Shown here piece by piece: positions 1-8,717 of a stretch of 64,000 bases of DNA; the first letter of the stretch is position 1; each line of letters starts with the position of its first letter. This DNA comes from Prodigiosinella aquatilis (GTDB lineage Bacteria > Pseudomonadota > Gammaproteobacteria > Enterobacterales > Enterobacteriaceae). The notes beneath the pieces were generated by a model, which worked only from the letters and a program-made list of their open reading frames with translations, had not been told where the DNA came from and made no database searches. A program made the position numbers and the translations under genes. The stretch covers positions 3,844,001-3,908,000 of the forward strand of contig CP128857.1 of NCBI GenBank assembly GCA_030388725.1, given 5' to 3'.

Positions 1-239
1 GTGGCTACCTGTGCACCACGTTTGGGCGTTAACGTGATCATTTGCACTGTCGCAAGACGCTGTAATACTTTTCGAATCCCGGTACGGCTAACGTCAAATA
101 CGTCGGCCAGCGCCTCCTCCGGCAATTTCGTTCCTGGCAATAACTGATGCTCAACAATGGCATTCAGTAATGCGTGATAAATAACGTCATCTTTTTGTTG
201 AAAAAACGTATCTCTTTCAAGTCCATAAGTCTGATTCAT
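1..239 (-). CDS. GntR-family transcriptional regulator, N-terminal part (runs off the window)
   Basis: The reading frame begins at the ATG whose complement is at 237-239 and stays open to base 1, so only about 79 N-terminal residues are visible. They form a GntR winged helix: a leader (MNQTYGLERD...), a segment with LLPGTKLPEEALADVF, and the recognition helix VSRTGIRKVLQRLA followed by the wing. The ligand-binding domain lies outside the window, so the subfamily cannot be decided, although the spacing fits the FadR/FCD class. The gene is divergent from the NCS1 permease at 393. The 153-bp gap between them contains two GTATAC palindromes that make good operator candidates, so it probably regulates the permease and itself. 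That regulatory role is inference. Confidence 0.85.
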   Translation of the reverse strand, partial: MNQTYGLERDTFFQQKDDVIYHALLNAIVEHQLLPGTKLPEEALADVFDVSRTGIRKVLQRLATVQMITLTPKRGAQVA

Positions 240-272
240 AGGTTTGTCCCGTCGCCACGTCATCGCTAAATC

Positions 273-300
273 GTATACATAAAAATGACAAACTGTATAC
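273..300. promoter_or_regulatory. Paired GTATAC palindromes, candidate GntR operators
   Basis: Two perfect GTATAC hexamers lie at 273-278 and 295-300, centres 22 bp apart (about two helical turns), in the spacer between the divergent GntR gene and the NCS1 permease. GntR/FCD regulators commonly bind short palindromes centred on TATA or GTATAC. Assignment to this regulator is inferred from position only. Confidence 0.45.
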
Positions 301-392
301 AAAAAATCTCTTTTTGGCCCAATTCCTGCAATATCCCATTACATACATCGAGATCATCTATTTCACGATCGCAGTCAACAGGAGCAGATTTC

Positions 393-1877
393 ATGCCAGA
401 AAATAATACGTTAGCCAATGACGCCCAGGCACATTACAGCCCCAGATTGTGTAATGAAGATCTGGCCCCGACGCGCGTCCAAAGCTGGTCCTGGTACAAC
501 ATTTTTTCGTTCTGGATGTCGGATGTACACAGCATGGGAGGTTATGTGGTGGCCGCCAGCTTCTTCACGTTGGGTCTGGCCAGTTGGCAGGTTCTGTTAT
601 GCCTGCTGATAGGTATTTGTATCGTACAACTGTGCGCCAATCTGGTAGCCAAACCCAGCCAGATGAGCGGCGTACCTTATGCGGTAGTTTGCCGTCAGGC
701 TTTTGGCGTGTTTGGCGCCAACATCCCGGCGGTTATTCGAGGTCTGATCGCCTTCGCCTGGTATGGCATTCAAACCTATCTGGCTGCCAACGCCTTGATG
801 CTGGTGCTACTGAAGTTCTATCCGACCCTCACGCCACTAACGCAGAATCACTGGCTTGGCTTGTCGGCTCTGGGCTGGATCTGTTTTGGCATCATGTGGT
901 TCCTGCAGGCAATGGTGTTCTGGCACGGCATGAGCGCTATCAAGCGCTTTATTGATGTCGCCGGTCCGGCGGTCTACATAGTGATGCTATCGCTGGCTGG
1001 TTGGATTATCTACAAAACCGGTCTGGAAAATATCTCTTTTACTCTCGCCAGCAAAACCCTCACTACCGGAGAACAGACATGGCAAATGATCACCGCGACC
1101 GCGCTGGTCGTCTCTTACTTCTCCGGTCCATTGCTGAACTTCGGCGATTTTGCCCGCTATGGCAAAAACATGCAGGAAATCCGACGCGGTAACCGCTGGG
1201 GTTTACCGTTTAACTTCTTGCTGTTTTCCATCGTTACCGTGGTGATTGTCTCCGGCACCCAGTCGCTGTTCGGACAGATGATTACCGACCCGATTGAAAC
1301 GGTTAGTCGTGTAGGCAGTAGCGTAGCGGTAGCACTCGGCCTGCTGACCATGATCGTGGCGACCATCGGCATTAATATCGTAGCAAACTTTGTTTCCCCG
1401 GCGTTTGATTTTTCCAACTGTTCACCGCAACGCATCAGCTTCCGTACCGGCGGTATGATCGCCGCCGTGGGTTCCGTCCTGCTGACACCATGGAACCTGT
1501 TTCAGTCACCGGAACTGATTCACTACACGCTGGATGTACTCGGCGCCTTTATCGGCCCACTGTTTGGCATTCTGCTGGCAGACTTTTACCTGATTAAAGG
1601 CGCCAAGATCCATGTGGATGATCTGTTCGACGCTACGCCGACCGGTCGTTATTGGTATCGCAACGGCTTTAATCCCAATGCGGTTCTGGCGCTGATCCCG
1701 GCGGTCGCTATCGGTTTGATCATCAGCTTCATCCCGGCCTGGCATGCCGTAGCTAATTTCAGTTGGTTCATCGGCACATTTCTGGGTGCCAGTTGCTATC
1801 GTTACCTGGCGCGTCATGAACACGCGGTAAAAACCAGCGCCACCACAATGCGTGGGTTGTTATTGCGCAAGGACTGA
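393..1877 (+). CDS. NCS1-family nucleobase/ureide:cation symporter
   Basis: A 494-residue inner-membrane permease of the nucleobase-cation-symport-1 family, whose members import cytosine, uracil, allantoin, hydantoins or thiamine-type compounds. The start at 393 is chosen over the upstream ATG at 285 because an AGGAG-type ribosome site (CAGGAGCAG) precedes it and the upstream extension looks non-coding. The N-terminus carries the family's cytosolic LAPTRVQSWSWYNIFSFWMSDVHS block, followed by about twelve hydrophobic segments. GPLLNFGDFARYGK and NIVANFVSPAFDFSN resemble conserved substrate and cation-site stretches. The nearby allophanate hydrolase suggests a ureide-like or urea-related substrate, but the sequence alone does not fix specificity. 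It is divergent from a GntR regulator with paired operator-like sites in between. Confidence 0.85.
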   Translation: MPENNTLANDAQAHYSPRLCNEDLAPTRVQSWSWYNIFSFWMSDVHSMGGYVVAASFFTLGLASWQVLLCLLIGICIVQLCANLVAKPSQMSGVPYAVVCRQAFGVFGANIPAVIRGLIAFAWYGIQTYLAANALMLVLLKFYPTLTPLTQNHWLGLSALGWICFGIMWFLQAMVFWHGMSAIKRFIDVAGPAVYIVMLSLAGWIIYKTGLENISFTLASKTLTTGEQTWQMITATALVVSYFSGPLLNFGDFARYGKNMQEIRRGNRWGLPFNFLLFSIVTVVIVSGTQSLFGQMITDPIETVSRVGSSVAVALGLLTMIVATIGINIVANFVSPAFDFSNCSPQRISFRTGGMIAAVGSVLLTPWNLFQSPELIHYTLDVLGAFIGPLFGILLADFYLIKGAKIHVDDLFDATPTGRYWYRNGFNPNAVLALIPAVAIGLIISFIPAWHAVANFSWFIGTFLGASCYRYLARHEHAVKTSATTMRGLLLRKD

Positions 1878-1902
1878 TATTCAGCGGCACGAATAAAAAC
1901 CA

Positions 1903-1936
1903 CGGGGGAGTTCCATAAAAAACGACGACTCCCCCG
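1903..1936 (+). terminator. Inverted repeat downstream of the NCS1 permease
   Basis: CGGGGGAGT (1903-1911) and ACTCCCCCG (1928-1936) form a 9-bp GC-rich stem with a 16-nt loop, starting 25 bases after the permease stop. No T-run follows, so it may be a weak terminator or an mRNA 3'-end stabiliser. Confidence 0.4.
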
Positions 1937-2082
1937 CAATGCTTGCCCATCAAGAAACCAGGATACCCGCGCCAACCACCACGTTCGCCTCCTTCTGGAG
2001 GCCCGATATGATAATCACCCTACGCAGGATTAAGTGAAACATTACGACACCACTTTTCAGGTTGAGAATGGACCGGGCAGAT

Positions 2083-2853
2083 TCAGCCTTGTGCCAAACA
2101 TACCAACTTGATGGTTTGCTGAGCAGCAACCAGTAACGTTGTTTGCTGAAAATGCAGGATCCCCTGTTCAGGGTGGCAGAAGCTGCGTTCCCCACCTTCA
2201 CGATACAGAACATCCTGATTTTGCCAATGCTCGGCAAACCGCTGGCTTTGCCCCAACAAATCATCCACCAACGCCTGCATTTGGGCATCACCAGGACGAC
2301 GATTAAAATCGGCACGAAACTCAGCGACCAGTCGCTGCGCCCGTTCCTGCCAGTCGACAATCAGCGATTGTGCAGTTGGGACAAGAAACACATAGCGCAA
2401 CAGGTTACGCGTCTCCGCCGTTTCATCCAGCCAGCCGATAAATAGCTCGGCAGCAGCAGGATTCCAGGCCCGAGCAGTCCAGGCATGGTCGAGCAGATAA
2501 GCGGGGGCGGATACCATGGAGGGTAAATGGAGTAATGCGTCCGATAGCGCCTCTGCGGTTTCCGGTTCAGATTGCCGGTCACGCTTGCCCGCCAGATCAA
2601 ACAACGAAGCACGTTCGGCCGCATTCAATTGCAAGGCGTCAGCCAACCGGGAAAGCGCCGGAACCGAAGCATCGACATGCCGACCTTGTTCCAGCCAGGT
2701 AATCCATGTCACGCCCAGCCCTGCGGCATCGGCAAGCTCTTCCCGCCGCCATCCCGGCGTGCGACGACGCCCGGCCTTGTCTGGTGGTGAAAGCCGCTCA
2801 CGATGGGCACGAATAAACGCCCCCAGAATACGCCGCGTATCAGAAACCGTCAT
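2083..2853 (-). CDS. XRE-family regulator with MmyB-like C-terminal domain
   Basis: About 256 residues from the ATG at 2853. An in-frame ATG at 2901 would add 16 residues and cannot be excluded, since neither start has a strong ribosome site. Residues ~1-85 are a helix-turn-helix domain of the type that opens with TRRILGAFIRAHRERLSPPD and continues with RRREELADAAGLGVTWITWLEQGR. The rest matches the MmyB/MltR-type ligand-binding domain, including DHAWTARAWNPAAAELF, which is typical of this family. Such regulators usually control the gene next door; here that is the divergent YafE-like methyltransferase at 2946. The effector is unknown. Confidence 0.85.
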   Translation of the reverse strand: MTVSDTRRILGAFIRAHRERLSPPDKAGRRRTPGWRREELADAAGLGVTWITWLEQGRHVDASVPALSRLADALQLNAAERASLFDLAGKRDRQSEPETAEALSDALLHLPSMVSAPAYLLDHAWTARAWNPAAAELFIGWLDETAETRNLLRYVFLVPTAQSLIVDWQERAQRLVAEFRADFNRRPGDAQMQALVDDLLGQSQRFAEHWQNQDVLYREGGERSFCHPEQGILHFQQTTLLVAAQQTIKLVCLAQG

Positions 2854-2945
2854 AGTGCAATTTATACCAGGATAAGTGCTTGCCTTGTTGTCGTTAATCA
2901 TTCAACTGAGAATCAGGGCTTCTCCAACTCTTCAGGACATCAACG

Positions 2946-3713
2946 ATGAAAACTGAAAGCCATAATGCCATTATTACCCGCCAGTACGCCACACAAGCCA
3001 CGGCGTATTTAAACAGTACGGTACATGCCCAGGGAGATGATCTGGATCTGATGGCACAACGTCTCGGCCAGCGTCCCGATGCCACCATCCTGGATCTGGG
3101 ATGCGGCGGCGGACATGTGTCGTTCCGACTGGCACCACGGGTACACCGCGTCGTCGCTTGTGATCTCGCTCAATCCATGTTGGATACCGTTGCACAGGAA
3201 GCCGCTAAACGTAATCTGCTCAATATTGTGACCAAACAGGGTGCCGCCGAATCATTATCCTGCCCGTCGGAATCTTTTGATGTGGTTGCTACTCGTTACA
3301 GCGCCCACCACTGGCGGCACATTGCGCTCGGCATTGAACAAATGGCGCGCACCCTGAAACCCGGTGGCATGGGTATGTTTATGGATGTCGTCTCCCCCGG
3401 CGATTCGTTACTGGATACCTGGTTGCAAAGTATCGAATTGCTGCGCGATCCTTCACATGTACGCAACGCTTCCCTACAGGAGTGGCAGCAATTATTGGCG
3501 GCGGCGGGACTAGCGGTACGCGAGGTAAAAACGTTTCGTCTGCGTCTGGAGTTTTCATCCTGGGTGGAACGCATGAAGACGCCCACTGACCATATTGTCG
3601 CCATCCGTTCATTACAGCAACGTGCGGGAGCCGAGGTCACTGAATACTTTGAGATTGTCAGTGATGGGAGTTTCACCGTAGACACAGCGCTTATCATTGC
3701 AACAAAAGCCTGA
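2946..3713 (+). CDS. yafE: Class I SAM-dependent methyltransferase, YafE-like
   Basis: A 255-residue methyltransferase resembling E. coli YafE along its whole length. The SAM-binding motif I is ILDLGCGGGHVSF near residue 49, an acidic residue that would bind the ribose is in VVACDLAQ, and DVVATRYSAHHW is the post-motif region typical of UbiE/BioC-type enzymes. The substrate of YafE itself is unknown, so none is assigned here. An AGGA ribosome site precedes the ATG. It is divergent from the MmyB-type regulator, which probably controls it. In E. coli yafE lies elsewhere on the chromosome, so its place beside the permease and hydrolase genes may reflect an accessory cluster rather than a shared pathway. 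Confidence 0.8.
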   Translation: MKTESHNAIITRQYATQATAYLNSTVHAQGDDLDLMAQRLGQRPDATILDLGCGGGHVSFRLAPRVHRVVACDLAQSMLDTVAQEAAKRNLLNIVTKQGAAESLSCPSESFDVVATRYSAHHWRHIALGIEQMARTLKPGGMGMFMDVVSPGDSLLDTWLQSIELLRDPSHVRNASLQEWQQLLAAAGLAVREVKTFRLRLEFSSWVERMKTPTDHIVAIRSLQQRAGAEVTEYFEIVSDGSFTVDTALIIATKA

Positions 3714-3758
3714 CCTGACGAGCATCGCTCGATCCCATTGATATTCTTCTCCCCCTTC

Positions 3759-3787
3759 TAACGCTGTCAGCCCCGCTGGTAGCGTTA
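3759..3787 (+). terminator. Weak inverted repeat after the methyltransferase
   Basis: TAACGCT (3759-3765) pairs with AGCGTTA (3781-3787), and an inner CAG/CTG pair extends it. A T-rich but interrupted tract follows. It is a possible terminator for the methyltransferase gene. Confidence 0.35.
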
Positions 3788-3951
3788 TCCATTTGCTTCA
3801 TTTTGGTTCTGGTTCTGCGCTACCTCAGTGCATAAGAACTATGTCTTTACTTTATAAGTCACTAATAAATCATATAAAACAATAAATTAAAAATATGGCA
3901 CGGCGTTTGTATGAATGGACTCAATCTTGTGTACTAGATGGAATTCATCTT

Positions 3952-5753
3952 ATGACTTTAAGGAATAGCGTTACCGGTTTTACCCTGTGCCAGTGGCAAC
4001 AGCATTATCAACAACAGCCACTGTCAGTAGCCGATACCCTGTTACAACTACGACATGATCTATCACTGGAAGACAACGCCTGGATCTATCTCGCCAGTGA
4101 AACCCAGTTACAGGAGCAGATTGATCAGTTGACGCAGCAGCAAAATGCTTCGGCATTACCACTGTATGGCATCCCGTTTGCGGTAAAAGACAATATTGAT
4201 GTTGCAGGCTGGCCGACAACCGCTGCCTGCCCGGCTTTTAGCTACAGCGCCAAACAGGATGCTGCCGTTGTCGCCCGCCTAAAAGCGGCCGGCGCTATCG
4301 TGATAGGTAAAACCAATCTGGACCAGTTCGCTACCGGATTGGTAGGAACCCGCTCTCCACACGGTGCCGTGCACAACAGCATCAACTCGAAGTATGTCAG
4401 CGGAGGTTCCAGCTCCGGTTCCGCGTCAGTCGTGGCCCGTGGTATCGTTCCGTTTTCACTGGGCACCGATACCGCAGGTTCAGGCCGGGTTCCTGCCGGA
4501 TTTAACAATATCGTTGGTCTGAAACCCACCAAAGGCTGGCTATCCACCCACGGCGTAGTGCCAGCCTGCCGTCTCAACGACTGCGTGTCGGTATTCGCAT
4601 TGACGGTTGCCGATGCCAAAATGGTGGCAGAGCTGGCCGCTGGCTATGATACGCAGGATGCCTACTCCCGCCCGCACCCAAACACCACCCCGGCCGCCTT
4701 TTCACCCCAGTTGCGTTTTGCCATACCGAAAGTGTTGGAGTTTTGTGGCGACACACTGGCAGAACAGGCATTCCGACATACGCTAACCCAACTGCACGCT
4801 ATGGGGGCAACACTGGAGCCCATCGATTTTTCTATTTTTAATCAATTAGCTCGTCAACTGTATGAAGGGCCATGGGTGGCGGAGCGGACGGTTGCCGTGG
4901 GATCACTGCTCACGGATAACCCACAGGCGCTGGATCCGGTGGTCCGCGGTATTATCGAAAATGGCATGGATTACAGCGCCTGTGATGTCTTCAATGCGGA
5001 GTATCTGCGGGCAGAACTGGCACGCCAGATCAACGATGTTTTGGCGCCGTTCGACGCACTGGTGGTTCCGACCACCCCAACCATCCGCACTATTGACGAA
5101 ATGGCACAGGAACCGGTGCAATATAACGCCCAGTTTGGTCTCTACACCAACTTTACCAATCTGGCGGATTTGTGTGCGCTGGCGCTACCTGCCGCCTTCC
5201 GGGCCGATGGGTTGCCCGCCGGAATCACGCTGATTGCCCCGGCCTGGCACGATGCGGCGCTGTCCGCTTTCGGTCAACATTGGCAAGCGATGAACCCGCT
5301 GCCGTTAGGCGCCACCGGAATAACATTCAGTCCCCACTCACCCGTCGCCACCCCATCATCCCGCCATGTGCGCATCGCCGTAGTGGGTGCGCATCTCACC
5401 GGTATGCCGCTGAATTTCCAGTTACTGACCCGCCAAGCCGTGTTGGTGGAACAGACCACCACCAGCGACGATTACCGCTTATATGCATTGGCGAATACCC
5501 AGCCACCGAAACCCGGATTGGTAAAACCACCGCTGGTCGCCCGATTGTGGTTGAACTGTGGGACATCCCATTGGCGCGTTTTGGCGAGTTTGTGGCCGAG
5601 ATCCCGGCACCACTCGGTATTGGCACGCTGACACTGGCGGATGATCGGCAGGTGAAAGGGTTTATCTGTGAACCCGCCGCGTTGAACGATGCACGGGATA
5701 TTACCGAGTTTGGTGGCTGGCGCGCTTATCTCGCCAGTTTAGCCCAATCATAA
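3952..5753 (+). pseudogene. atzF: Allophanate hydrolase, broken by a one-base frameshift
   Basis: Allophanate hydrolase splits allophanate to ammonia and CO2. The amidase-signature half is intact: the Ser-cisSer-Lys triad is visible as K in AVKDNIDV, S in SGGSSSGSAS and S in TDTAGSGRVP. The C-terminal domain (YRLYALANTQPPKPGLVK...) is cut: at 5523-5526 the frame must slip -1, equivalent to one missing A in GTAAAACC. The original frame then ends at 5631 after unrelated residues (559 aa in all). The correct C-terminus (TTAGRPIVVELWDIP ... FGGWRAYLASLAQS) continues in the other frame to 5753. Restored, the protein would be about 599 aa, normal for AtzF. The cause could be a true mutation, a sequencing error or ribosomal frameshifting. 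The ATG at 3952 is preferred over 3895 by homology; a weak GGAA lies upstream. Confidence 0.8.
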
Positions 5754-5833
5754 GGCGTCTTTTACCAAGGTTTACCACCAGATCAATTGTCAACTGTGGT
5801 GAAATATCTGCCAGGTAATAAAGGAACCAGACG

Positions 5834-6574
5834 ATGCAATTTTCCCCTTTTGGCGCGGATAAAACCCGCCAAAAAAGCAGACCAACAGTGCTGGCGGAGC
5901 AAATCTACCAGCAACTGAAGCAGGATATTTTTGATTTTCGACTGTTACCTGGCGATCGCTTCACAGAAAGCGAACTGGCGCAGCGAATGTCCGTCAGCCG
6001 CACACCGGTACGTCAGGCGTTGTTCCGGCTGGAAACCGAAGGCTACGTGGATGTCTATTTTCGCAGTGGCTGGCAGGTTCGTCCGTTTGATTTTGCCTAT
6101 TTTGAAGATTTGTACGACCTTCGCACCGTGCTGGAACGGGAAGCGATACGCCGTCTGTGTGAGCTGCCCTCTGGCCTCTGCGCTAAAAAACTCCGGTTTC
6201 TGAAGCAGTTCTGGATCGACGAACCGCCGCTTACTGATAGTGATGCCGTTTCCAGCCATGATGAAGAGTTTCACATGGTGTTGGTCGCCACCACCGGGAA
6301 CCACGAAATGGCGCGGGTACACCGGGATGTGACGGAAAAAATCCGTATTATCCGTCGTCTGGACTTTACCAAGCAGGCACGTATCGTCGCCACCTATCAG
6401 GAACACTCCGCCATCCTGCTGGCCATTTTTCAGCAGCACACCGTCGACGCTCAACACATTCTCAGCAAACATATTGCCAGCAGCAAGGCTGAAGTTCGCA
6501 ATATCACGCTACACCTTTTACAACAGGCGAGACGCCAGACACCGTCCACAGTACCGAACGGAGACGCTGATTAA
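5834..6574 (+). CDS. GntR/FCD-family transcriptional regulator
   Basis: A 246-residue regulator. Residues ~18-85 form the GntR winged helix (LAEQIYQQLKQDIF, LLPGDRFTESELAQRM, VSRTPVRQALFRLETEGYV). From ~90 to 230 there is an all-helical FCD ligand domain, with the usual metal-site Asp/His pattern in LYDLRTVLEREAIRRL, HDEEFHMVLVATTGN and YQEHSAILLAI. An AGGA site precedes the ATG. It follows the allophanate hydrolase gene by 80 bp on the same strand and may be cotranscribed, so it probably controls the ureide-type cluster together with, or in competition with, the GntR protein at the left edge. The ligand is unknown. Confidence 0.85.
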   Translation: MQFSPFGADKTRQKSRPTVLAEQIYQQLKQDIFDFRLLPGDRFTESELAQRMSVSRTPVRQALFRLETEGYVDVYFRSGWQVRPFDFAYFEDLYDLRTVLEREAIRRLCELPSGLCAKKLRFLKQFWIDEPPLTDSDAVSSHDEEFHMVLVATTGNHEMARVHRDVTEKIRIIRRLDFTKQARIVATYQEHSAILLAIFQQHTVDAQHILSKHIASSKAEVRNITLHLLQQARRQTPSTVPNGDAD

Positions 6575-7383
6575 CCCACTAACCACATTATGTTCATCTA
6601 TATTGTCACTGCGCATTGAGGGGGCACCTGCCGCGTCGTTTAATCAAAGCATTTGCTCTACACGCCTGATCGAGATTGGATTCCGTCAGAACGCCAAAAC
6701 TGCGGGTACCACCAATATTGGGATAACGCATTCCTTATTCTGGCACCATGGCCACTTCAGTAATACCACTCAATAATGTGGCATTGATAACCATTGATAA
6801 AATGAGTACCGGACAAAATGATGACACTCATATCTAGTGTGCCCATGGGATGATATGGAGTATGGAATAGGGTTGATCTTTAGCATTCAAAACCGGTGAA
6901 ACGGGTAAATATTCCTGTTGAATTATGTGAATTACTTCTCGAATTTATAAGCATTTATCTTTGCAACAAAGAGCAGTATCAAAGCGCTTTATTCCCATCG
7001 ATATCCCCCAGAAAATCAGGCAATATCCGCGCTGTATCATCGCCGATTACCCTGCCTATATTCCAGAGAGAATCATTTCATGGCATTGCAATATACCCAC
7101 CCGTAACAATTTAATTACTCTTCCTGATATGCAGATTATTCCCCCGAAAAACCATTGATCAGCAAGTTTATTAACAATTCTTTTCATTGCCAAAATACGT
7201 ACTTCAAACACCCTATTTCACCACAAAAATACCCTCCTGATAATCGCTATTGACTCGTTACAATGATAAAAGGTTAACCATATGAAAAATAATCATTTTA
7301 AATATAAAAAACCGACAGTATCAGGGCAAAATAATTTCAAGAGGCCTCCGCGAATTTATCCTATACTAATAGCATGGGATTTT
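6575..7383. other. Long gene-poor spacer upstream of proU
   Basis: About 800 bp with no convincing gene. Short open frames exist but have no recognisable family, no good ribosome site and no codon pattern. The right half is AT-rich, in keeping with the H-NS-bound, curved DNA upstream of proU in enterobacteria (known for E. coli, inferred here). In E. coli nrdHIEF lies just upstream of proV, but no nrd sequence is recognisable here. Confidence 0.5.
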
Positions 7384-7413
7384 TTTGTCTGTCAGTAGCG
7401 CGAGGCAGACAAA
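7384..7413. repeat. 8-bp inverted repeat just upstream of the proU -35 box
   Basis: TTTGTCTG (7384-7391) is mirrored by CAGACAAA (7406-7413) with a 14-nt spacer, ending 2 bp before the -35 hexamer. No T-run follows on either strand, so it is more likely a protein site than a terminator. Confidence 0.4.
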
Positions 7414-7415
7414 GG

Positions 7416-7443
7416 TTGCCTCAGATTCATATTATGGTAGGGT
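7416..7443 (+). promoter_or_regulatory. proU osmoregulated promoter
   Basis: TTGCCT (7416-7421) and TAGGGT (7438-7443) are separated by 16 bp. Both hexamers, the spacing and the CAGATTC just after the -35 match the E. coli proU main promoter as I remember it. Transcription would start about 65 bp upstream of the proV ATG. Confidence 0.75.
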
Positions 7444-7514
7444 ATAGGGCGCTTTAATTTATTATCAGGACAATGCTATAGGACAATAAATCACTATAGG
7501 AAAGAATCAATTAC

Positions 7515-8717
7515 ATGGCAATTAAACTCGAAGTAAAGAATCTCTACAAAATATTTGGCGTTCATACTGAACGTGCATTCAAACTAATTGATAAGGATTT
7601 AGATAAAGATCAGATTTTTGAAAAAACAGGCCTGACGGTCGGCGTCAAAAATGTTAATCTGGCCATTGAAGAAGGCGAGATATTTGTCATCATGGGCTTA
7701 TCCGGCTCCGGAAAATCCACCTTGGTACGCCTTCTCAATCGTCTGATAGAACCGACTCGCGGCCAGGTATTAATTGACGGTGAAGACATTGCCAAAATAT
7801 CGGATACCGCCTTACGCGAAGTCCGCCGTAAAAAAATCAGTATGGTGTTTCAGTCATTTGCACTGATGCCTCACCTGGATATTCTGAATAACACCGCATT
7901 TGGTATGGAACTGGCAGGTATACCCAAGCCAGAGCGAGAGCAAAAAGCGATCAGCGCGTTACAGCAGGTAGGGTTGGAGGCCAATGCCGCGTCCTATCCG
8001 GATGAGCTGTCTGGCGGTATGCGGCAGCGCGTTGGCCTGGCCCGTGCGTTAGCTAATGATCCAGATATTCTGCTAATGGATGAGGCCTTCTCCGCACTTG
8101 ACCCGTTGATTCGTACCGAAATGCAAGATGAACTGATTAAACTGCAATCCCGTCAGCAACGAACCATTGTGTTTATTTCACACGATCTGGATGAAGCCAT
8201 GCGTATTGGTGATCGTATTGCCATCATGCATAGCGGTGAAGTCATTCAGGTCGGCACCCCGGATGAAATCCTCAACAATCCGGCCAACAACTACGTACGT
8301 AGTTTTTTCCGTGGTGTGGATATCAGCCACGTGTTCAGCGCCAAAGATATTGCTCGCCGCCGACCAGTGGCTATTATCCGCAAAACCCCCGGTGTCGGGC
8401 CGCGCTCAGCACTACAAATCCTGCAAGAAGAGGATCGCGACTATGGCTACGTGCTGGAACGGGGTCAGAAATTCATCGGTATCGTCTCTATTGAGTCACT
8501 GAAAAAAGCGCTCAAAGAGCAACAGCCACTGGAACAGGCACTGCTCTCTGTTCCCGCTCCCGTTGCCGCTGATATGTCACTCAACGATTTAATCTCACAG
8601 GTCGCTCAATCTCCCTGTGCCGTGCCAGTCATTGGCGAAAATAATGAGTACATCGGCATCATATCCAAAGGGATGTTGCTGCAGGCACTGGATAAGGAGA
8701 CCGCTCTGAATGACTGA
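7515..8717 (+). CDS. proV: Glycine betaine/proline ABC transporter, ATP-binding subunit
   Basis: The 400-residue ATPase of the ProU osmoprotectant importer, acting on the cytoplasmic face of the inner membrane. Walker A is GLSGSGKST (~residue 61), the Q-loop is in VFQSFALMPH, the ABC signature is LSGGMRQRVGLARAL and Walker B is ILLMDEAFSALDP. The C-terminal ~120 residues are a tandem CBS module, which senses ionic strength in related betaine transporters. Length equals the E. coli protein, and the start MAIKLEVKNLYKIFG matches it. A GGA-containing ribosome site precedes the ATG. It is the first gene of proVWX and overlaps proW by 8 bp. In E. coli the operon is induced by high osmolarity and silenced by H-NS binding, partly within proV. 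Confidence 0.97.
   Translation: MAIKLEVKNLYKIFGVHTERAFKLIDKDLDKDQIFEKTGLTVGVKNVNLAIEEGEIFVIMGLSGSGKSTLVRLLNRLIEPTRGQVLIDGEDIAKISDTALREVRRKKISMVFQSFALMPHLDILNNTAFGMELAGIPKPEREQKAISALQQVGLEANAASYPDELSGGMRQRVGLARALANDPDILLMDEAFSALDPLIRTEMQDELIKLQSRQQRTIVFISHDLDEAMRIGDRIAIMHSGEVIQVGTPDEILNNPANNYVRSFFRGVDISHVFSAKDIARRRPVAIIRKTPGVGPRSALQILQEEDRDYGYVLERGQKFIGIVSIESLKKALKEQQPLEQALLSVPAPVAADMSLNDLISQVAQSPCAVPVIGENNEYIGIISKGMLLQALDKETALND

Noticed and set aside
5521..5530. Programmed -1 ribosomal frameshifting in atzF
   Set aside because: GTAAAACC is not a canonical X XXY YYZ slippery heptamer, and no strong downstream structure is evident by eye; a plain mutation or sequencing error is more likely.
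6896..7158. Small open frames of 65-72 codons in the proU upstream spacer
   Set aside because: No ribosome site, overlapping frames, no family features; they are unlikely to be genes.
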